Assembly: GCA_020523905.1 (NCBI GenBank)
Contig: JAJAPZ010000003.1
Span: 104,050 to 168,049, forward strand
Source of the DNA: Candidatus Obscuribacterium magneticum
GTDB taxonomy: Bacteria; Elusimicrobiota; Elusimicrobia; F11
Length of the DNA stretch: 64,000 nucleotides
Direction of reading: 5' to 3'
The position numbers and the translations under genes were made by a program. Positions 40,353 through 48,856 of the stretch are shown one piece after another. Position 1 is the stretch's first letter. Each line of letters opens with the position of its first letter. A model generated the notes under the pieces. The model made no database searches. It was given only the letters and a program-made list of their open reading frames with translations, and was not told the origin of the DNA.

Positions 40353-41882
40353 ATGATTCTACCGGACATCATCACCCAACGGGCAAAAGCGAAAAAAGAC
40401 GCAGTGGCCTTCCTCTACCGCGACGAGCAAATCACCTACGCCGAGCTGGAAACCCGCATTTTACGATGCGCCCAAAGCCTGGCCAGCTTAGGAGTAAAAA
40501 AAGGGACGACCTTCGGCCTCCTCCTTCGGAACTGCCCCGAGTTCGTCATCCTGTCGATGGCCTTAGGAAAGCTGGGAGGGATTGCCGTGCCCATCAATTT
40601 CCTCGAAAAGCCCGACCGGGTCTCCCTTATTCTCAATGACGCGGGCGCCTTCGGCATTTTGACATCGAGGGAATTCTTGGCGACGGTCCTTCATGCCGCT
40701 GGAAGCGTCAAGTCTCTCAAACATATCTTTCAAAAAGACGGGGACAGTCGCGAGGCGCCCTCCTTTCAAAACCTCCTTAAAAGCACGCCCTACCGGGGCC
40801 CCGTCCTCACCCAGGAAAACGACCTCGCGATGCTTCTCTATACCTCCGGCACCACGGGTTTGCCCAAAGGCGTCATGCTCACGCACGGCAACTTTCTCGC
40901 CAACATCGAACAAGGCCTGGCCGCGATCGAACTCTCCCCGAAAGACAAGTTCCTCTGCCTTTTGCCCATGTTTCATTCCTTCTCCTGGACGACGTGCGTG
41001 TTGACACCCTTGCGCCTCGGGGTCCCCACGGTGATCATTGAATCCATTTTGCCCTTCAACCCCGTCATCAAATACATCTGGAAACACCACGTCACCATCT
41101 TCGTCGGCGTGCCCCAAATCTTTGCGGCCCTCGTCCAAAAAATCACCCAGGCGAAAGCGTTCGTCCTTCGTTTTTTAAATCCCATTCGCCTCTGCGTGTC
41201 GGGGGCGGCCCCTTTAAGCCCCGCGATCCATAAAAACTTCGAGAAGCTCTTCGGCGTGCCTCTTCTGGAAGGATACGGGTTGACAGAAGCGGCTCCCGTG
41301 GCCACGCTGAATCCCTTGCGGGGAAGAAAAATCGGAACGGTGGGACGTCCCCTGCCCGGCGTCGACATCAACATCGTGGATGACGACGGCCATCCCGTGC
41401 CTCCCGGGGAGGTGGGGGAAATCTGGATTCGCGGCAAAAACGTCATGAAAGGCTACTACCGCAAGCCCCGGGAAACGAAAGAGGTCCTGACGCGCGAGGG
41501 ATGGCTCAAGACAGGCGACCTCGGGTCCTTTGATGCCGACGGTTATTTGACGATCGTCGACCGGAAAAAGGATTTGATCATTGTCAGGGGCTTGAACGTC
41601 TATCCGCAGGAAGTGGAAGTTGTGATCGCCCAGGATGAAGACGTCCGGGACGTGGCGGTCGTGGGGAAAAAAGACCGGGTCACCGGCGACGAGACGATCC
41701 GTGCCTTCGTCACGTTGAAGGAGGGAAAAACCCTCGACAAAAAAAGGATATTGAGCCTCTGCCGGCAACGGCTGGCCTCCTTTAAAATCCCGAAGGAAAT
41801 TATCGTCATTGATGAAATGCCAAAAAACGCCATACAAAAAATCCTTAAAAAAGAGCTCCGTGAGCGTGAGGAGCCCCGATGA
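40353..41882 (+). CDS. fadD: Long-chain/medium-chain acyl-CoA synthetase (AMP-binding)
   Basis: A 509-residue ANL-family adenylating enzyme. A3 P-loop-like motif LLYTSGTTGLPKGVMLTHGN (about 165-184), GYGLTEAAP (A5, about 308), GEIWIRGKNVMKGYY (A6/7), GWLKTGDLG (A7), DRKKDLIIVRGLNVYPQEVE (A8) and the C-terminal Lys in NAIQKILKKELRE (A10). It forms acyl-AMP and then acyl-CoA; the gene symbol is a family-level choice. No signal peptide. It starts 39 nt after dppF and overlaps the next gene's ATG (ATGA), so CCA-adding enzyme translation is coupled to it. Confidence 0.85.
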   Translation: MILPDIITQRAKAKKDAVAFLYRDEQITYAELETRILRCAQSLASLGVKKGTTFGLLLRNCPEFVILSMALGKLGGIAVPINFLEKPDRVSLILNDAGAFGILTSREFLATVLHAAGSVKSLKHIFQKDGDSREAPSFQNLLKSTPYRGPVLTQENDLAMLLYTSGTTGLPKGVMLTHGNFLANIEQGLAAIELSPKDKFLCLLPMFHSFSWTTCVLTPLRLGVPTVIIESILPFNPVIKYIWKHHVTIFVGVPQIFAALVQKITQAKAFVLRFLNPIRLCVSGAAPLSPAIHKNFEKLFGVPLLEGYGLTEAAPVATLNPLRGRKIGTVGRPLPGVDINIVDDDGHPVPPGEVGEIWIRGKNVMKGYYRKPRETKEVLTREGWLKTGDLGSFDADGYLTIVDRKKDLIIVRGLNVYPQEVEVVIAQDEDVRDVAVVGKKDRVTGDETIRAFVTLKEGKTLDKKRILSLCRQRLASFKIPKEIIVIDEMPKNAIQKILKKELREREEPR

Positions 41883-43330
41883 CCACCCTCCACACGCTTC
41901 TTTCCCAGGTGGCGGATTTGCTCTCCACCACCGAGACCTATGTCGTCGGGGGCGCCGTTCGCGACCGGCTCCTCAAGCGTCCCCTCACGGATCTGGACGT
42001 GGTGCTTCCCACCGACCCCACGACCTTCTCCAAGGTGGTCGCGGAAAGACTGGGGGGGAGCCAGTTTCCATTGGACACGGAGCGCGGCGTTGTGCGGGTG
42101 GCCTTCCCCAAAAGCCTCCATATCGACTTTGCGAAGCGTCAAGGGAACAGCTGGACGGAGGATCTCAACCGGCGGGACTTTACCATCAACGCCCTCGCGG
42201 TTCCTTTGTCCAAGTGGCTCACTCCCACCTGGAAGAAGCATCTCCTCGATCTCTTCCAGGGGCTCTCTGACCTGAAGAGAAAACAGATCGCCGCCGTGTC
42301 CCCGACTGTTTTTAAGGAAGACCCTTTAAGGCTTCTTCGGGCTTTCCGGATTGCGGGAGACCTGGGATTTACCATCTCACCCCGAACGCTCCGGCTCATC
42401 AATAAAGAGAAGAAGCTCATAAAAAATGCGGCCCCCGAACGGATCCGCGAAGAGATGCTCCAGATTTTCACCTCAAACCATTGCACGCCCACCTTCAAGG
42501 CCATGGAAAAAATAGGTCTTTTGGAAACTCTATTACCGGAGATTAAAATCATGCGCCGGACGGCCCATGTCTACTACGGTCCTGGCGGCGTTCTCAGGCA
42601 CACCCTGGAAGCCTTGTCCTATTTCGAAGAAATTCTCAACACATTAGATACGAAATTCCCCGAGACCCATTCGAAAATCGAGGCCTATCTTAAGGAGCCG
42701 ATCGGGGGGCATCCCCGCTATACCCACCTGAAATGGGCGGTTCTTCTCCATGACATCGGCAAGCCCGCCACGGCGAAACGCCTTGAGGGGCGCCTGCGCT
42801 TTTTCGAACACGAGCACACGGGGGCGCAGGCCGTGGCGGCCATGGCCCTCCGGTTTCGTTGGTCCGGCCAGGAAACGGACAGCTACGTGCGCCTGGTCCG
42901 AAATCACATGCGTCCGGGAAACCTCGCCGCTCAATCCTTGATCACCGACAAAGCCCTCCACCGCTTTTTCCATGATCTCGGCGAGGATGCGGTGGGGCTT
43001 CTGTTGGTGTCCTTGGGTGACCACCTGGCGAACCTCCTCTCCCAGAAAAAAAGAGGGGGGAACACGTCCCATGAAAAACTCACGCGGCGGATGATCAACG
43101 CCTACTATTTGAAGCGGGAAAAGGTTCTGCCCCCAAAAATTCTCACCGGGTTTGACGTGATGAAGGCCTTTCATCTGGAGCCGTCGCCCCTGGTGGGCCA
43201 ACTCTTGGAGGAAGTGAAAGACGCCCAGGCGGAAGGGACGGTCAAAACCAAGGACGATGCCCTTCATTATCTCCGCGCGAAGGTGAAGGAGCCGCCGCCG
43301 GAAAATCCCGCCTCTTCCCAACACGCATGA
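41879..43330 (+). CDS. cca: CCA-adding tRNA nucleotidyltransferase with HD domain
   Basis: 483 residues. Class II nucleotidyltransferase head: YVVGGAVRDRLLKRPLTDLDV (GGxVRD, DxD), RRDFTINALAV, then neck motif EDPLRLLRAFRIAGDLGF and a tRNA-binding region with APERIREEML. A C-terminal HD phosphohydrolase domain has VLLHDIGKPATA and HEHTG. It adds or repairs the 3' CCA of tRNAs. Neither tRNA gene in this window encodes CCA, so the enzyme is needed. Located 72 nt upstream of a tRNA-Gly gene. Poly(A) polymerase homology is close; the HD domain and short length favour the tRNA enzyme. Confidence 0.88.
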   Translation: MTTLHTLLSQVADLLSTTETYVVGGAVRDRLLKRPLTDLDVVLPTDPTTFSKVVAERLGGSQFPLDTERGVVRVAFPKSLHIDFAKRQGNSWTEDLNRRDFTINALAVPLSKWLTPTWKKHLLDLFQGLSDLKRKQIAAVSPTVFKEDPLRLLRAFRIAGDLGFTISPRTLRLINKEKKLIKNAAPERIREEMLQIFTSNHCTPTFKAMEKIGLLETLLPEIKIMRRTAHVYYGPGGVLRHTLEALSYFEEILNTLDTKFPETHSKIEAYLKEPIGGHPRYTHLKWAVLLHDIGKPATAKRLEGRLRFFEHEHTGAQAVAAMALRFRWSGQETDSYVRLVRNHMRPGNLAAQSLITDKALHRFFHDLGEDAVGLLLVSLGDHLANLLSQKKRGGNTSHEKLTRRMINAYYLKREKVLPPKILTGFDVMKAFHLEPSPLVGQLLEEVKDAQAEGTVKTKDDALHYLRAKVKEPPPENPASSQHA

Positions 43331-43402
43331 AAGACAACAAATCTGATATATTTGACGCTTTAAGACTCGTACGTAGACAGGGAAGCCGAGACTTAATAAA
43401 TT

Positions 43403-43473
43403 GCGGGTGTAGTTCAGTGGCAGAATGGAAGCTTCCCAAGCTTCAGATGTGGGTTCGATTCCCATCACCCGCT
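43403..43473 (+). tRNA. tRNA-Gly (anticodon CCC)
   Basis: A complete 71-nt cloverleaf. Acceptor GCGGGTG/CACCCGC, D arm GTTCAGTGGCAGAAT region, anticodon stem GAAGC/GCTTC with loop TTCCCAA (CCC), T stem GTGGG/CCCAT with loop TTCGATT, discriminator T, no encoded CCA. It sits between cca and the following membrane-protein gene, on the same strand. Confidence 0.93.
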
Positions 43474-43492
43474 GATGATTCGAGGAGAAAGC

Positions 43493-44254
43493 GTGGATTC
43501 TTTTTTTCAGCTCATCGATAAAATAAACGTCGACAGCATTCTGTCGGACCCCCTTCTTTTAATCGGGGTGACCCTTTTCTTCTTAAGCTTTTTCATTTTT
43601 ATAATGTCGTTCATCAAATGGATAACGACGCCGACTGAGAAGACGTTCGACTTTGTCATTCCTCACGACAATCCCCTGGAGCCGCCGCAGCCGGTTTCCA
43701 GCACCCCCGAACCGCCCTTTCCCACCCCTTCCCCTCCGCCGTCGCCGGAACCGGCCCTGCCGACGGCGCCGGTGGAACCACCGCGGCCGGTTGAAGATGA
43801 AATTGCCAAGGTCATTGCGGAGGCGCCGACGGGCTTCACGACGGAGAAGCCGCGGTCCTTTCGCGAACGGCGCGGGGCCAAATCCGCCGAAGACGGGCGC
43901 GGGGACAAAACGGTGGTGATCTCCCCCGGCGAAGCGGAAATTCAAGCTCAGCTGGACATCATTGTCACCCAAATCAAAAGCCTCAACAAAAAGGTGAGCG
44001 ACCTCGAAGACAAAATCGACGGCGTCGAGCAAAAATCCCCCGCCAAAGCGGAAGCCCACGAATTAAAAGACGCCCCGAAAGACGCCAGTGATTTGGCCAA
44101 GAAGCTGCTCAAACTGGCCGAGCACGTCATTGTGCTGGAAAAAGAGATGGCCCGCCTCCAGGGACGGGGGGGAAGCGCCCCGGCCAAAGAAACGTCGGCC
44201 GATTCGTCGCCTGCCTCCTCCCCATCGGGGAAACCACCGGTGATGCCGTTATGA
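43493..44254 (+). CDS. Membrane-anchored coiled-coil protein with proline-rich linker
   Basis: 253 residues from GTG at 43493, chosen because GAGGAG precedes it by about 6 nt; an in-frame ATG at 43475 lacks a ribosome site. One transmembrane helix (LLLIGVTLFFLSFFIFIMSF, about 20-40), then a proline-rich stretch with repeated PPxP motifs (about 60-110), a basic segment and a C-terminal coiled coil (QAQLDIIVTQIKSLNKKVS, LAKKLLKLAEHVIVLEKEMA). No family recognised; it looks like a spacer or cytoskeletal-type envelope protein. The stop overlaps the next gene by 4 bp, so the two may act together. Confidence 0.55.
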   Translation: MDSFFQLIDKINVDSILSDPLLLIGVTLFFLSFFIFIMSFIKWITTPTEKTFDFVIPHDNPLEPPQPVSSTPEPPFPTPSPPPSPEPALPTAPVEPPRPVEDEIAKVIAEAPTGFTTEKPRSFRERRGAKSAEDGRGDKTVVISPGEAEIQAQLDIIVTQIKSLNKKVSDLEDKIDGVEQKSPAKAEAHELKDAPKDASDLAKKLLKLAEHVIVLEKEMARLQGRGGSAPAKETSADSSPASSPSGKPPVMPL

Positions 44255-44736
44255 CGAAGAAATTCTGGGGCGGACTCTCTCTCATGGCGCTCCTCGTCCT
44301 CCTCGGGTCGGGGAGCTTTCTCACCCTGACCTTAAAAGAGAAGCAAACGACACGCGTTCCTCTTCAAGAGATCAAGCCATCGATGTCCACGCCATCCGTC
44401 TCCACCGCGACCTTGAAAGGCGCCTTGGAAAAACCGCCGACCAAAAAAGAAGCCGTTGGCGAAAAAGGAGCGGCCCCCGAGCCGGCCGCGCGCAATGTAA
44501 AGTTCAATCTTCCCAGCCGCTCCGCAAAAAAGGTTTATATCGTCGGTGACTTCACCGATTGGATGCGAAAACCTCTCGCCAAGGGGAAAAACAACCTGTG
44601 GTCGGTAACAATGAAACTTAAGCCCGGCTCCTATAAATACCAGTTTATCGTTGACGACAAAAAAATGGCTGACCCCAACAACAAGAATTCAAAAGACGGG
44701 AAGTCCGTTCTCAACGTAAAACCGATCAATCCTTAA
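44251..44736 (+). CDS. Exported protein with AMPK-type glycogen-binding domain (CBM48-like)
   Basis: 161 residues. N-terminal signal anchor (FWGGLSLMALLVLLGSGSFL, about 5-24), a low-complexity linker, then residues ~75-160 with the E-set CBM48/AMPK1_CBM pattern VYIVGDFTDWMRKPLAK, LWSVTMKLKPGSYKYQFIVDD and ADPNN. The conserved W in GDFTDW and the KYQFIVD strand are typical carbohydrate-contact positions. In eukaryotic AMPK the domain binds glycogen; here it is anchored at the envelope and its glycan is not known. It overlaps the upstream coiled-coil gene by 4 bp and precedes the TonB-dependent receptor. Confidence 0.7.
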   Translation: MTKKFWGGLSLMALLVLLGSGSFLTLTLKEKQTTRVPLQEIKPSMSTPSVSTATLKGALEKPPTKKEAVGEKGAAPEPAARNVKFNLPSRSAKKVYIVGDFTDWMRKPLAKGKNNLWSVTMKLKPGSYKYQFIVDDKKMADPNNKNSKDGKSVLNVKPINP

Positions 44737-44763
44737 ACGATCGCTGGAGCTCCTGAAAAACCC

Positions 44764-46635
44764 GTGTTCCGACCAAAACGCTTCATCGGCATCGTCCTCA
44801 TTTCCGCCGCCTTTCTAAGGCCCACCTTTCTTCAAGGGGCCGATTCACACCACCCCACCGATGTGACGATTCTCACTGCAGAGGACATTACCCAGCGGGC
44901 TTTCAATTCGGTGGCCGATGCCCTGGAAGGCGTGCCGGGCATCAACCTGACCCAAGACGGCACCGTCGGATCCAAGACAACGGTGAAGATGAGAGGCACC
45001 TCCAGCTCACGCCATGTTTTGGTCCTTTTGAACGGTGTGCCCCTGAACGAGGGATATAACGGCACTGTCGACCTCGCTCAAATTCCCATCAATATTGTTG
45101 AACGAATTGAAATCACGCGCGGGGGGTCCTCTTTGGCCTACAGCGGCGAAGCCGTGGGAGGCCTCATTCACATCATCACCCGACGGCCTTTTCAAAAAGG
45201 GCTTGTCACGGAGTTGGGATCCGCCAACGGCCGTTACGGCGTCCGCCTCTACAACGGCCGCCTTCGCGGCCGCAATGTCCTGGGTGACCTCACCTACCTG
45301 CCCAGCCGGGCCTACTCCGGCGGATTCGCCTCCAACGAAGACGTCAAGGCCACCGATCACTTCGGCTCTGTCATGCGCTCCTTTAAAGACACCGGCACTT
45401 GGGGCGTTGAATATTATTTCCACGAGTCCCGCGTCGGCGTGCCCAACGGCACGACCTACCCCTTCGAGGTCTGGAACGGCCACCTGGAACAAGCCTCCAA
45501 CACCGAACGGCGGGTTCGAACGCAAGAATATCAGCACACCAAATTTCTCTTCAAAACACCGGACTCAGGCCTTGGTGCCCTTTTTGCCAGCTTGACGACG
45601 GGCTTTCGCTTGGAGGACGATCTTTTTGCGCTCGACGACGTGGCCTTTTCAGAACACGACACGGATTTCGACCATACGGACGTCAAATGGCAGGCCAAAA
45701 CGTGGGAGGTGGGCTTCCAAAACCGCAAGGTCGAACAAGAGGTTTATCCTTTCAATCGCACGCCCCTCCGGCAGCGGGGCGCCTATTATGTGAGCCGCTG
45801 GACCCATGACAAATGGACGCTCTCTCCCCAGGTTCGCCTCGATCGGCATTCCCATGTGGGGAACCTGCCGTCCGCGCGCCTGGTCGCCCTTTTCAGCGCC
45901 AACGACGACCTCCTTTTCTCCTCGACCCTGCAGCGGGCTTTCCGCGCTCCGACCTTCGACGAGCTTTTCATCTCGACCCCGTCCTCGCTCCAACCCACGG
46001 CGAACGACCGCATCGAAGCCGAAAAGGCCTGGCTTTACGATTTGGGACTCGCTTGGAAGCCAAGCTCCCTTTTCCAAACCCAATGGACGGGCTTTTACAG
46101 CCGCATCGACGACCTCCTCCTGCTGCAAGAGACGGGTCTTTATGACAACACGGGTTTTGAAGAAAACATGGGAATGGAGACAACACTCCGCCACCGATCG
46201 GGGGAGAAAACAAAATTTCGAAACATTCAACTCCAGGGGTCGTGGACGGTTCAACGGGGCCGGCGAACATCGCCGTCCGGTTCCCGTCTCCGCGAAACGG
46301 CCATGACACCCCGACACCAATTTCTTATTAACCTGGATCAGTTCCTCCGCCACAACATGACCCTGACCAACGAATGGCGGTATCAATCGGCGCAATATCA
46401 ATACGATGACCGGTCCGGAATAAAACTCCCTTCCTATGTCGTTTGGAACATCCGCTTAAAGGTCCGAATATTGAAAGGTGATTTTTTTGCCGAGGCGGGA
46501 AACGTCTTGAACCGACATTACGCCGACAACATGGTCACCACCACGCCGGATGGAACCGCAACGCCGGTGTCGGCTCTGGCACCGCAACCCAACCGGACGT
46601 TTTCGGCGGGCTTCATGATCCGGTTCGACAACTAA
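44764..46635 (+). CDS. TonB-dependent outer-membrane receptor
   Basis: A 623-residue protein from a GTG start. Signal peptide MFRPKRFIGIVLISAAFLRP with LQGA cleavage region. Plug domain ~30-155: VTILTAEDITQRAFNSVADALEGVPGINL, VKMRGTSSSRHVLVLLNGVP and IERIEITRGGSSLAYSGEAVGGLIHIIT, all canonical. The remaining ~460 residues are a beta barrel with FGSVMRSFKDTG... style strands, LQRAFRAPTFDELFIS and a C-terminal FSAGFMIRFDN. Size resembles BtuB- or catecholate-type receptors. The substrate cannot be inferred from motif sequence. No TonB/ExbBD genes are in the window. It follows a glycogen-binding protein, so a carbohydrate-related substrate is conceivable but unsupported. Confidence 0.82.
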   Translation: MFRPKRFIGIVLISAAFLRPTFLQGADSHHPTDVTILTAEDITQRAFNSVADALEGVPGINLTQDGTVGSKTTVKMRGTSSSRHVLVLLNGVPLNEGYNGTVDLAQIPINIVERIEITRGGSSLAYSGEAVGGLIHIITRRPFQKGLVTELGSANGRYGVRLYNGRLRGRNVLGDLTYLPSRAYSGGFASNEDVKATDHFGSVMRSFKDTGTWGVEYYFHESRVGVPNGTTYPFEVWNGHLEQASNTERRVRTQEYQHTKFLFKTPDSGLGALFASLTTGFRLEDDLFALDDVAFSEHDTDFDHTDVKWQAKTWEVGFQNRKVEQEVYPFNRTPLRQRGAYYVSRWTHDKWTLSPQVRLDRHSHVGNLPSARLVALFSANDDLLFSSTLQRAFRAPTFDELFISTPSSLQPTANDRIEAEKAWLYDLGLAWKPSSLFQTQWTGFYSRIDDLLLLQETGLYDNTGFEENMGMETTLRHRSGEKTKFRNIQLQGSWTVQRGRRTSPSGSRLRETAMTPRHQFLINLDQFLRHNMTLTNEWRYQSAQYQYDDRSGIKLPSYVVWNIRLKVRILKGDFFAEAGNVLNRHYADNMVTTTPDGTATPVSALAPQPNRTFSAGFMIRFDN

Positions 46636-46643
46636 GGCGGGAT

Positions 46644-47255
46644 TTACAGCTTACCTGAATCCTTCAGCTGCTTTTGGCGAACCCGTTCCAACACGGCTTC
46701 TTCCATCTTTTTCTCTTCGTCTTTCATCGTCATCACGGAGGCGCTCGCCTTTTCATCCAACAGATAGACCATCCGCCCATCCTTTTTGGCGACCTCGCTG
46801 ACGCCGCATACGATGACTCCTTTCTCAACAGAAGCCAGCTTTACATTCAGATAAATCTTCTTTCCCATAGCCCAAACGGTCCCAAAAGCCACCCAGCGAG
46901 CGTTCATTTGCCGGGCCATCTCCACCGCGTTTTTGTCATCCATGACCGTTAATCCGACGGTCTTTTTTTCAGCCAAAAAGGTCGTAAAGGCTTCCCGGTC
47001 GAAGGCCGCCACTTGCCGGAAATCCGAAAGTTTCGTGCGCAGTTCATCCGCTGCGTATCTTCCCAAAAACGTCACATCACCCCTTAAATCCTGCAAGTCC
47101 AACACCAACACCTTTTCCAACGACGGAATTTTAGGCGCCAATTTTCTGGTGACAATATCGAGTGAGGATTCCAAATTAGATGAGGAGCCGGCCAACGCCC
47201 ACGCACAAAAAAGAATAACGAAACCCGACGTCAAACGAATTACTTTTGAATTCAT
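46644..47255 (-). CDS. FlgO/CsgG-like exported protein
   Basis: 203 residues from the ATG at 47255 (MNSKVIRLTSGFVILF), with GAGGTG 7 nt upstream; an in-frame ATG at 47297 is less likely. Signal peptide with an ALAGSSS cleavage region; no lipobox Cys. The core LVLDLQDLRGDVTFLGRYAADELRTKL, VAAFDREAFTTFLAEKKTV, AVEMARQMNARWVAFGTVWAMG and NVKLASVEKGVIVCGVS follows the FlgO/CsgG fold, used by periplasmic or outer-membrane proteins. It is convergent with the TonB receptor gene (8 nt apart) and has its own promoter region. No flagellar genes are nearby, so the FlgO name describes fold only. Confidence 0.6.
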   Translation of the reverse strand: MNSKVIRLTSGFVILFCAWALAGSSSNLESSLDIVTRKLAPKIPSLEKVLVLDLQDLRGDVTFLGRYAADELRTKLSDFRQVAAFDREAFTTFLAEKKTVGLTVMDDKNAVEMARQMNARWVAFGTVWAMGKKIYLNVKLASVEKGVIVCGVSEVAKKDGRMVYLLDEKASASVMTMKDEEKKMEEAVLERVRQKQLKDSGKL

Positions 47256-47501
47256 ATATAACACCTCAATTTGCCTAAGTTGCATCAACCCTGCCACCCG
47301 ACGGAATTAATGAATAAAAAGGCTCGCCAATGGCTATTAATTGATAATGAGTGATATTCAAGAGCCCTTCATTCCATAAAATTTAACGCCGAAATTACCG
47401 ACGGCAATAAAATTCCTGGGGCCAGTAAAACTTGACACATATCCATAAAAGTCATACTTTTTCTTAACAAAAATTTTCTTTCAGAAAAAGGGACGGAAAA
47501 A
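47256..47501. other. Intergenic region between the FlgO-like gene and speD
   Basis: 246 bp, AT-rich. It carries a plus-strand promoter candidate (47432-47460) for the polyamine genes. Two short inverted stretches near 47330-47380 (GCCAATGGCTATTAATTGATA and surrounding) show no clear terminator. No small gene was recognised. Confidence 0.4.
47432..47460 (+). promoter_or_regulatory. Candidate promoter of the polyamine operon
   Basis: TTGACA at 47432-47437 is a perfect -35 box. A 17-bp spacer leads to TACTTT at 47455-47460, a weak -10 (three of six). Transcription would begin about 35 nt before the speD start at 47502. Confidence 0.45.
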
Positions 47502-47870
47502 TTGAAATCGCTGGGGCGGCATCTGCTCATCGAAATGTACCAATGCGACAGCCGCGTGATTTCCGACGTGCGGAAAATCGAAGAGATCATGGTGGGCGCC
47601 GCCAAATTCGCCAAAGCCAACATTGTGGATGTCGTCTTCCACAATTTCAGCCCCAACGGCATCTCCGGCATGATCGTGATTTCGGAATCGCATTTATCCA
47701 TTCACACCTGGCCAGAATACAATTTCGCCTCGGTGGACATTTTCACCTGCGGCTCCTCCGTCAACCCCTGGAAAGCGTACAGCTATCTCCACAAACACTT
47801 TAAAGCAAAAAATGTCACGGCATTGGAATTGAAGCGGGGCCTCTTGCCCTCCGCCAAAAAGAACGCCTAA
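47502..47870 (+). CDS. speD: S-adenosylmethionine decarboxylase proenzyme
   Basis: 122 residues from a TTG start (KSLGRHLLIEMYQCD), with GGA shortly upstream; this N-terminus matches the conserved bacterial SpeD start. It is a class 1B pyruvoyl enzyme. Processing site Ser63 in SESHLSIHTWPE, His68 and Cys83 (FTCG) lie at exactly the numbers known for the Thermotoga maritima enzyme, giving the pyruvoyl group and proton donor. It makes decarboxylated AdoMet for the aminopropyltransferase encoded next. First gene of the operon. Confidence 0.93.
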   Translation: MKSLGRHLLIEMYQCDSRVISDVRKIEEIMVGAAKFAKANIVDVVFHNFSPNGISGMIVISESHLSIHTWPEYNFASVDIFTCGSSVNPWKAYSYLHKHFKAKNVTALELKRGLLPSAKKNA

Positions 47871-47926
47871 CGGCTTTCCAACCGGCCCCATGCCAACACC
47901 AAAAATCTTTCAATAAAGAGGACCTC

Positions 47927-48856
47927 ATGACATCAAAAAGAAGCCACCCCCAATCGAGCTGGTTGAAAGAATGGTTCACCCCGCACGAATCCCACTCCCA
48001 TCACATCAGACGATATTTGGTGAAAAAGCAGACCGCCTTTCAGGATGCCATCGTGGCCGATTCCTATTCGTTCCAGCGCTGCCTCATTTTGGACGGCGAG
48101 ATGCAATCGAGCGAATACGATGAGTACATCTACCACGAGGCGCTCGTGCATCCGGCGGTACTCAGCCACACAAATCCCCAATCGGTTCTCATCATGGGGG
48201 GCGGCGAGGGGGCCACGGTGCGGGAGCTTTTGAAACACAAAACAATCCAAAAAATTGTCATGGTTGATATCGACGGCGAGGTTGTCGACTTTTGCAAGAA
48301 GCATCTTCAACCGTGGCACCAAGGCGCTTTCAACCATCCGAAAACAGAACTGATCATCGGAGATGCCAAAAAATTCATTGAAACCACCGACCGCCGGTTC
48401 GACATCATCATCTCCGATCTGCCGTCCCCCATCGAAGGCGGGCCGGCGTATATGCTTTACACGACGGAGTTCTATCACGACCTCACCCGTCGCCTCACTC
48501 CCGGCGGGCTTTTTGTCATGCAGGCGGGGTCGGGCAATCTCCTTCAATTTGAATTGCACCAGGTTCTTCATTCGACCCTGCGGCAGATTTTCAAGATCGT
48601 CCGGCCGTTCTACGCGCATGTGCCCTCGTTCGACGTGCCCTGGGCTTTCATGATCGCCTCGAACACGACCGACCCCTTGAGCCTGGACGCGAAAAAAGTG
48701 GAAGCGCTGCTTAAGAAACGCGTGAAAGGAAACCTGAAGTTCTACGACGGCATGACGCACGTCGGTCTCTTTCACATCCATAAACATTTGCGGGCCCTCC
48801 TCGACAAGGAGCAGCGCGTGATCACCAAAGACCGATTGATTTACTTCTATAAATAA
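47927..48856 (+). CDS. speE: Aminopropyltransferase, thermospermine synthase (ACL5)-like
   Basis: 309 residues with GAGG before the start. The Rossmann loop IMGGGEGATVREL, DIDGEVVDFCKKHL and GDAKKFIE are those of polyamine aminopropyltransferases. In the acceptor-site segment it reads DLPSPIEGGPAYMLYTTEFY, where plant and bacterial thermospermine synthases have D-x-x-DP-x-EGGP-x-Y-x-LYT, while ordinary spermidine synthases have DSSDPxGP. Product specificity may therefore be spermidine, thermospermine or aminopropylagmatine. It uses decarboxylated AdoMet from SpeD. Its stop overlaps the decarboxylase start, so the three enzymes are coupled. Confidence 0.85.
   Translation: MTSKRSHPQSSWLKEWFTPHESHSHHIRRYLVKKQTAFQDAIVADSYSFQRCLILDGEMQSSEYDEYIYHEALVHPAVLSHTNPQSVLIMGGGEGATVRELLKHKTIQKIVMVDIDGEVVDFCKKHLQPWHQGAFNHPKTELIIGDAKKFIETTDRRFDIIISDLPSPIEGGPAYMLYTTEFYHDLTRRLTPGGLFVMQAGSGNLLQFELHQVLHSTLRQIFKIVRPFYAHVPSFDVPWAFMIASNTTDPLSLDAKKVEALLKKRVKGNLKFYDGMTHVGLFHIHKHLRALLDKEQRVITKDRLIYFYK

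Noticed and set aside
46644..47255. A flagellar FlgO assignment for the exported protein
   Set aside because: Only the fold resembles FlgO; there are no flagellar genes in the window, so the name was not used as a gene symbol.
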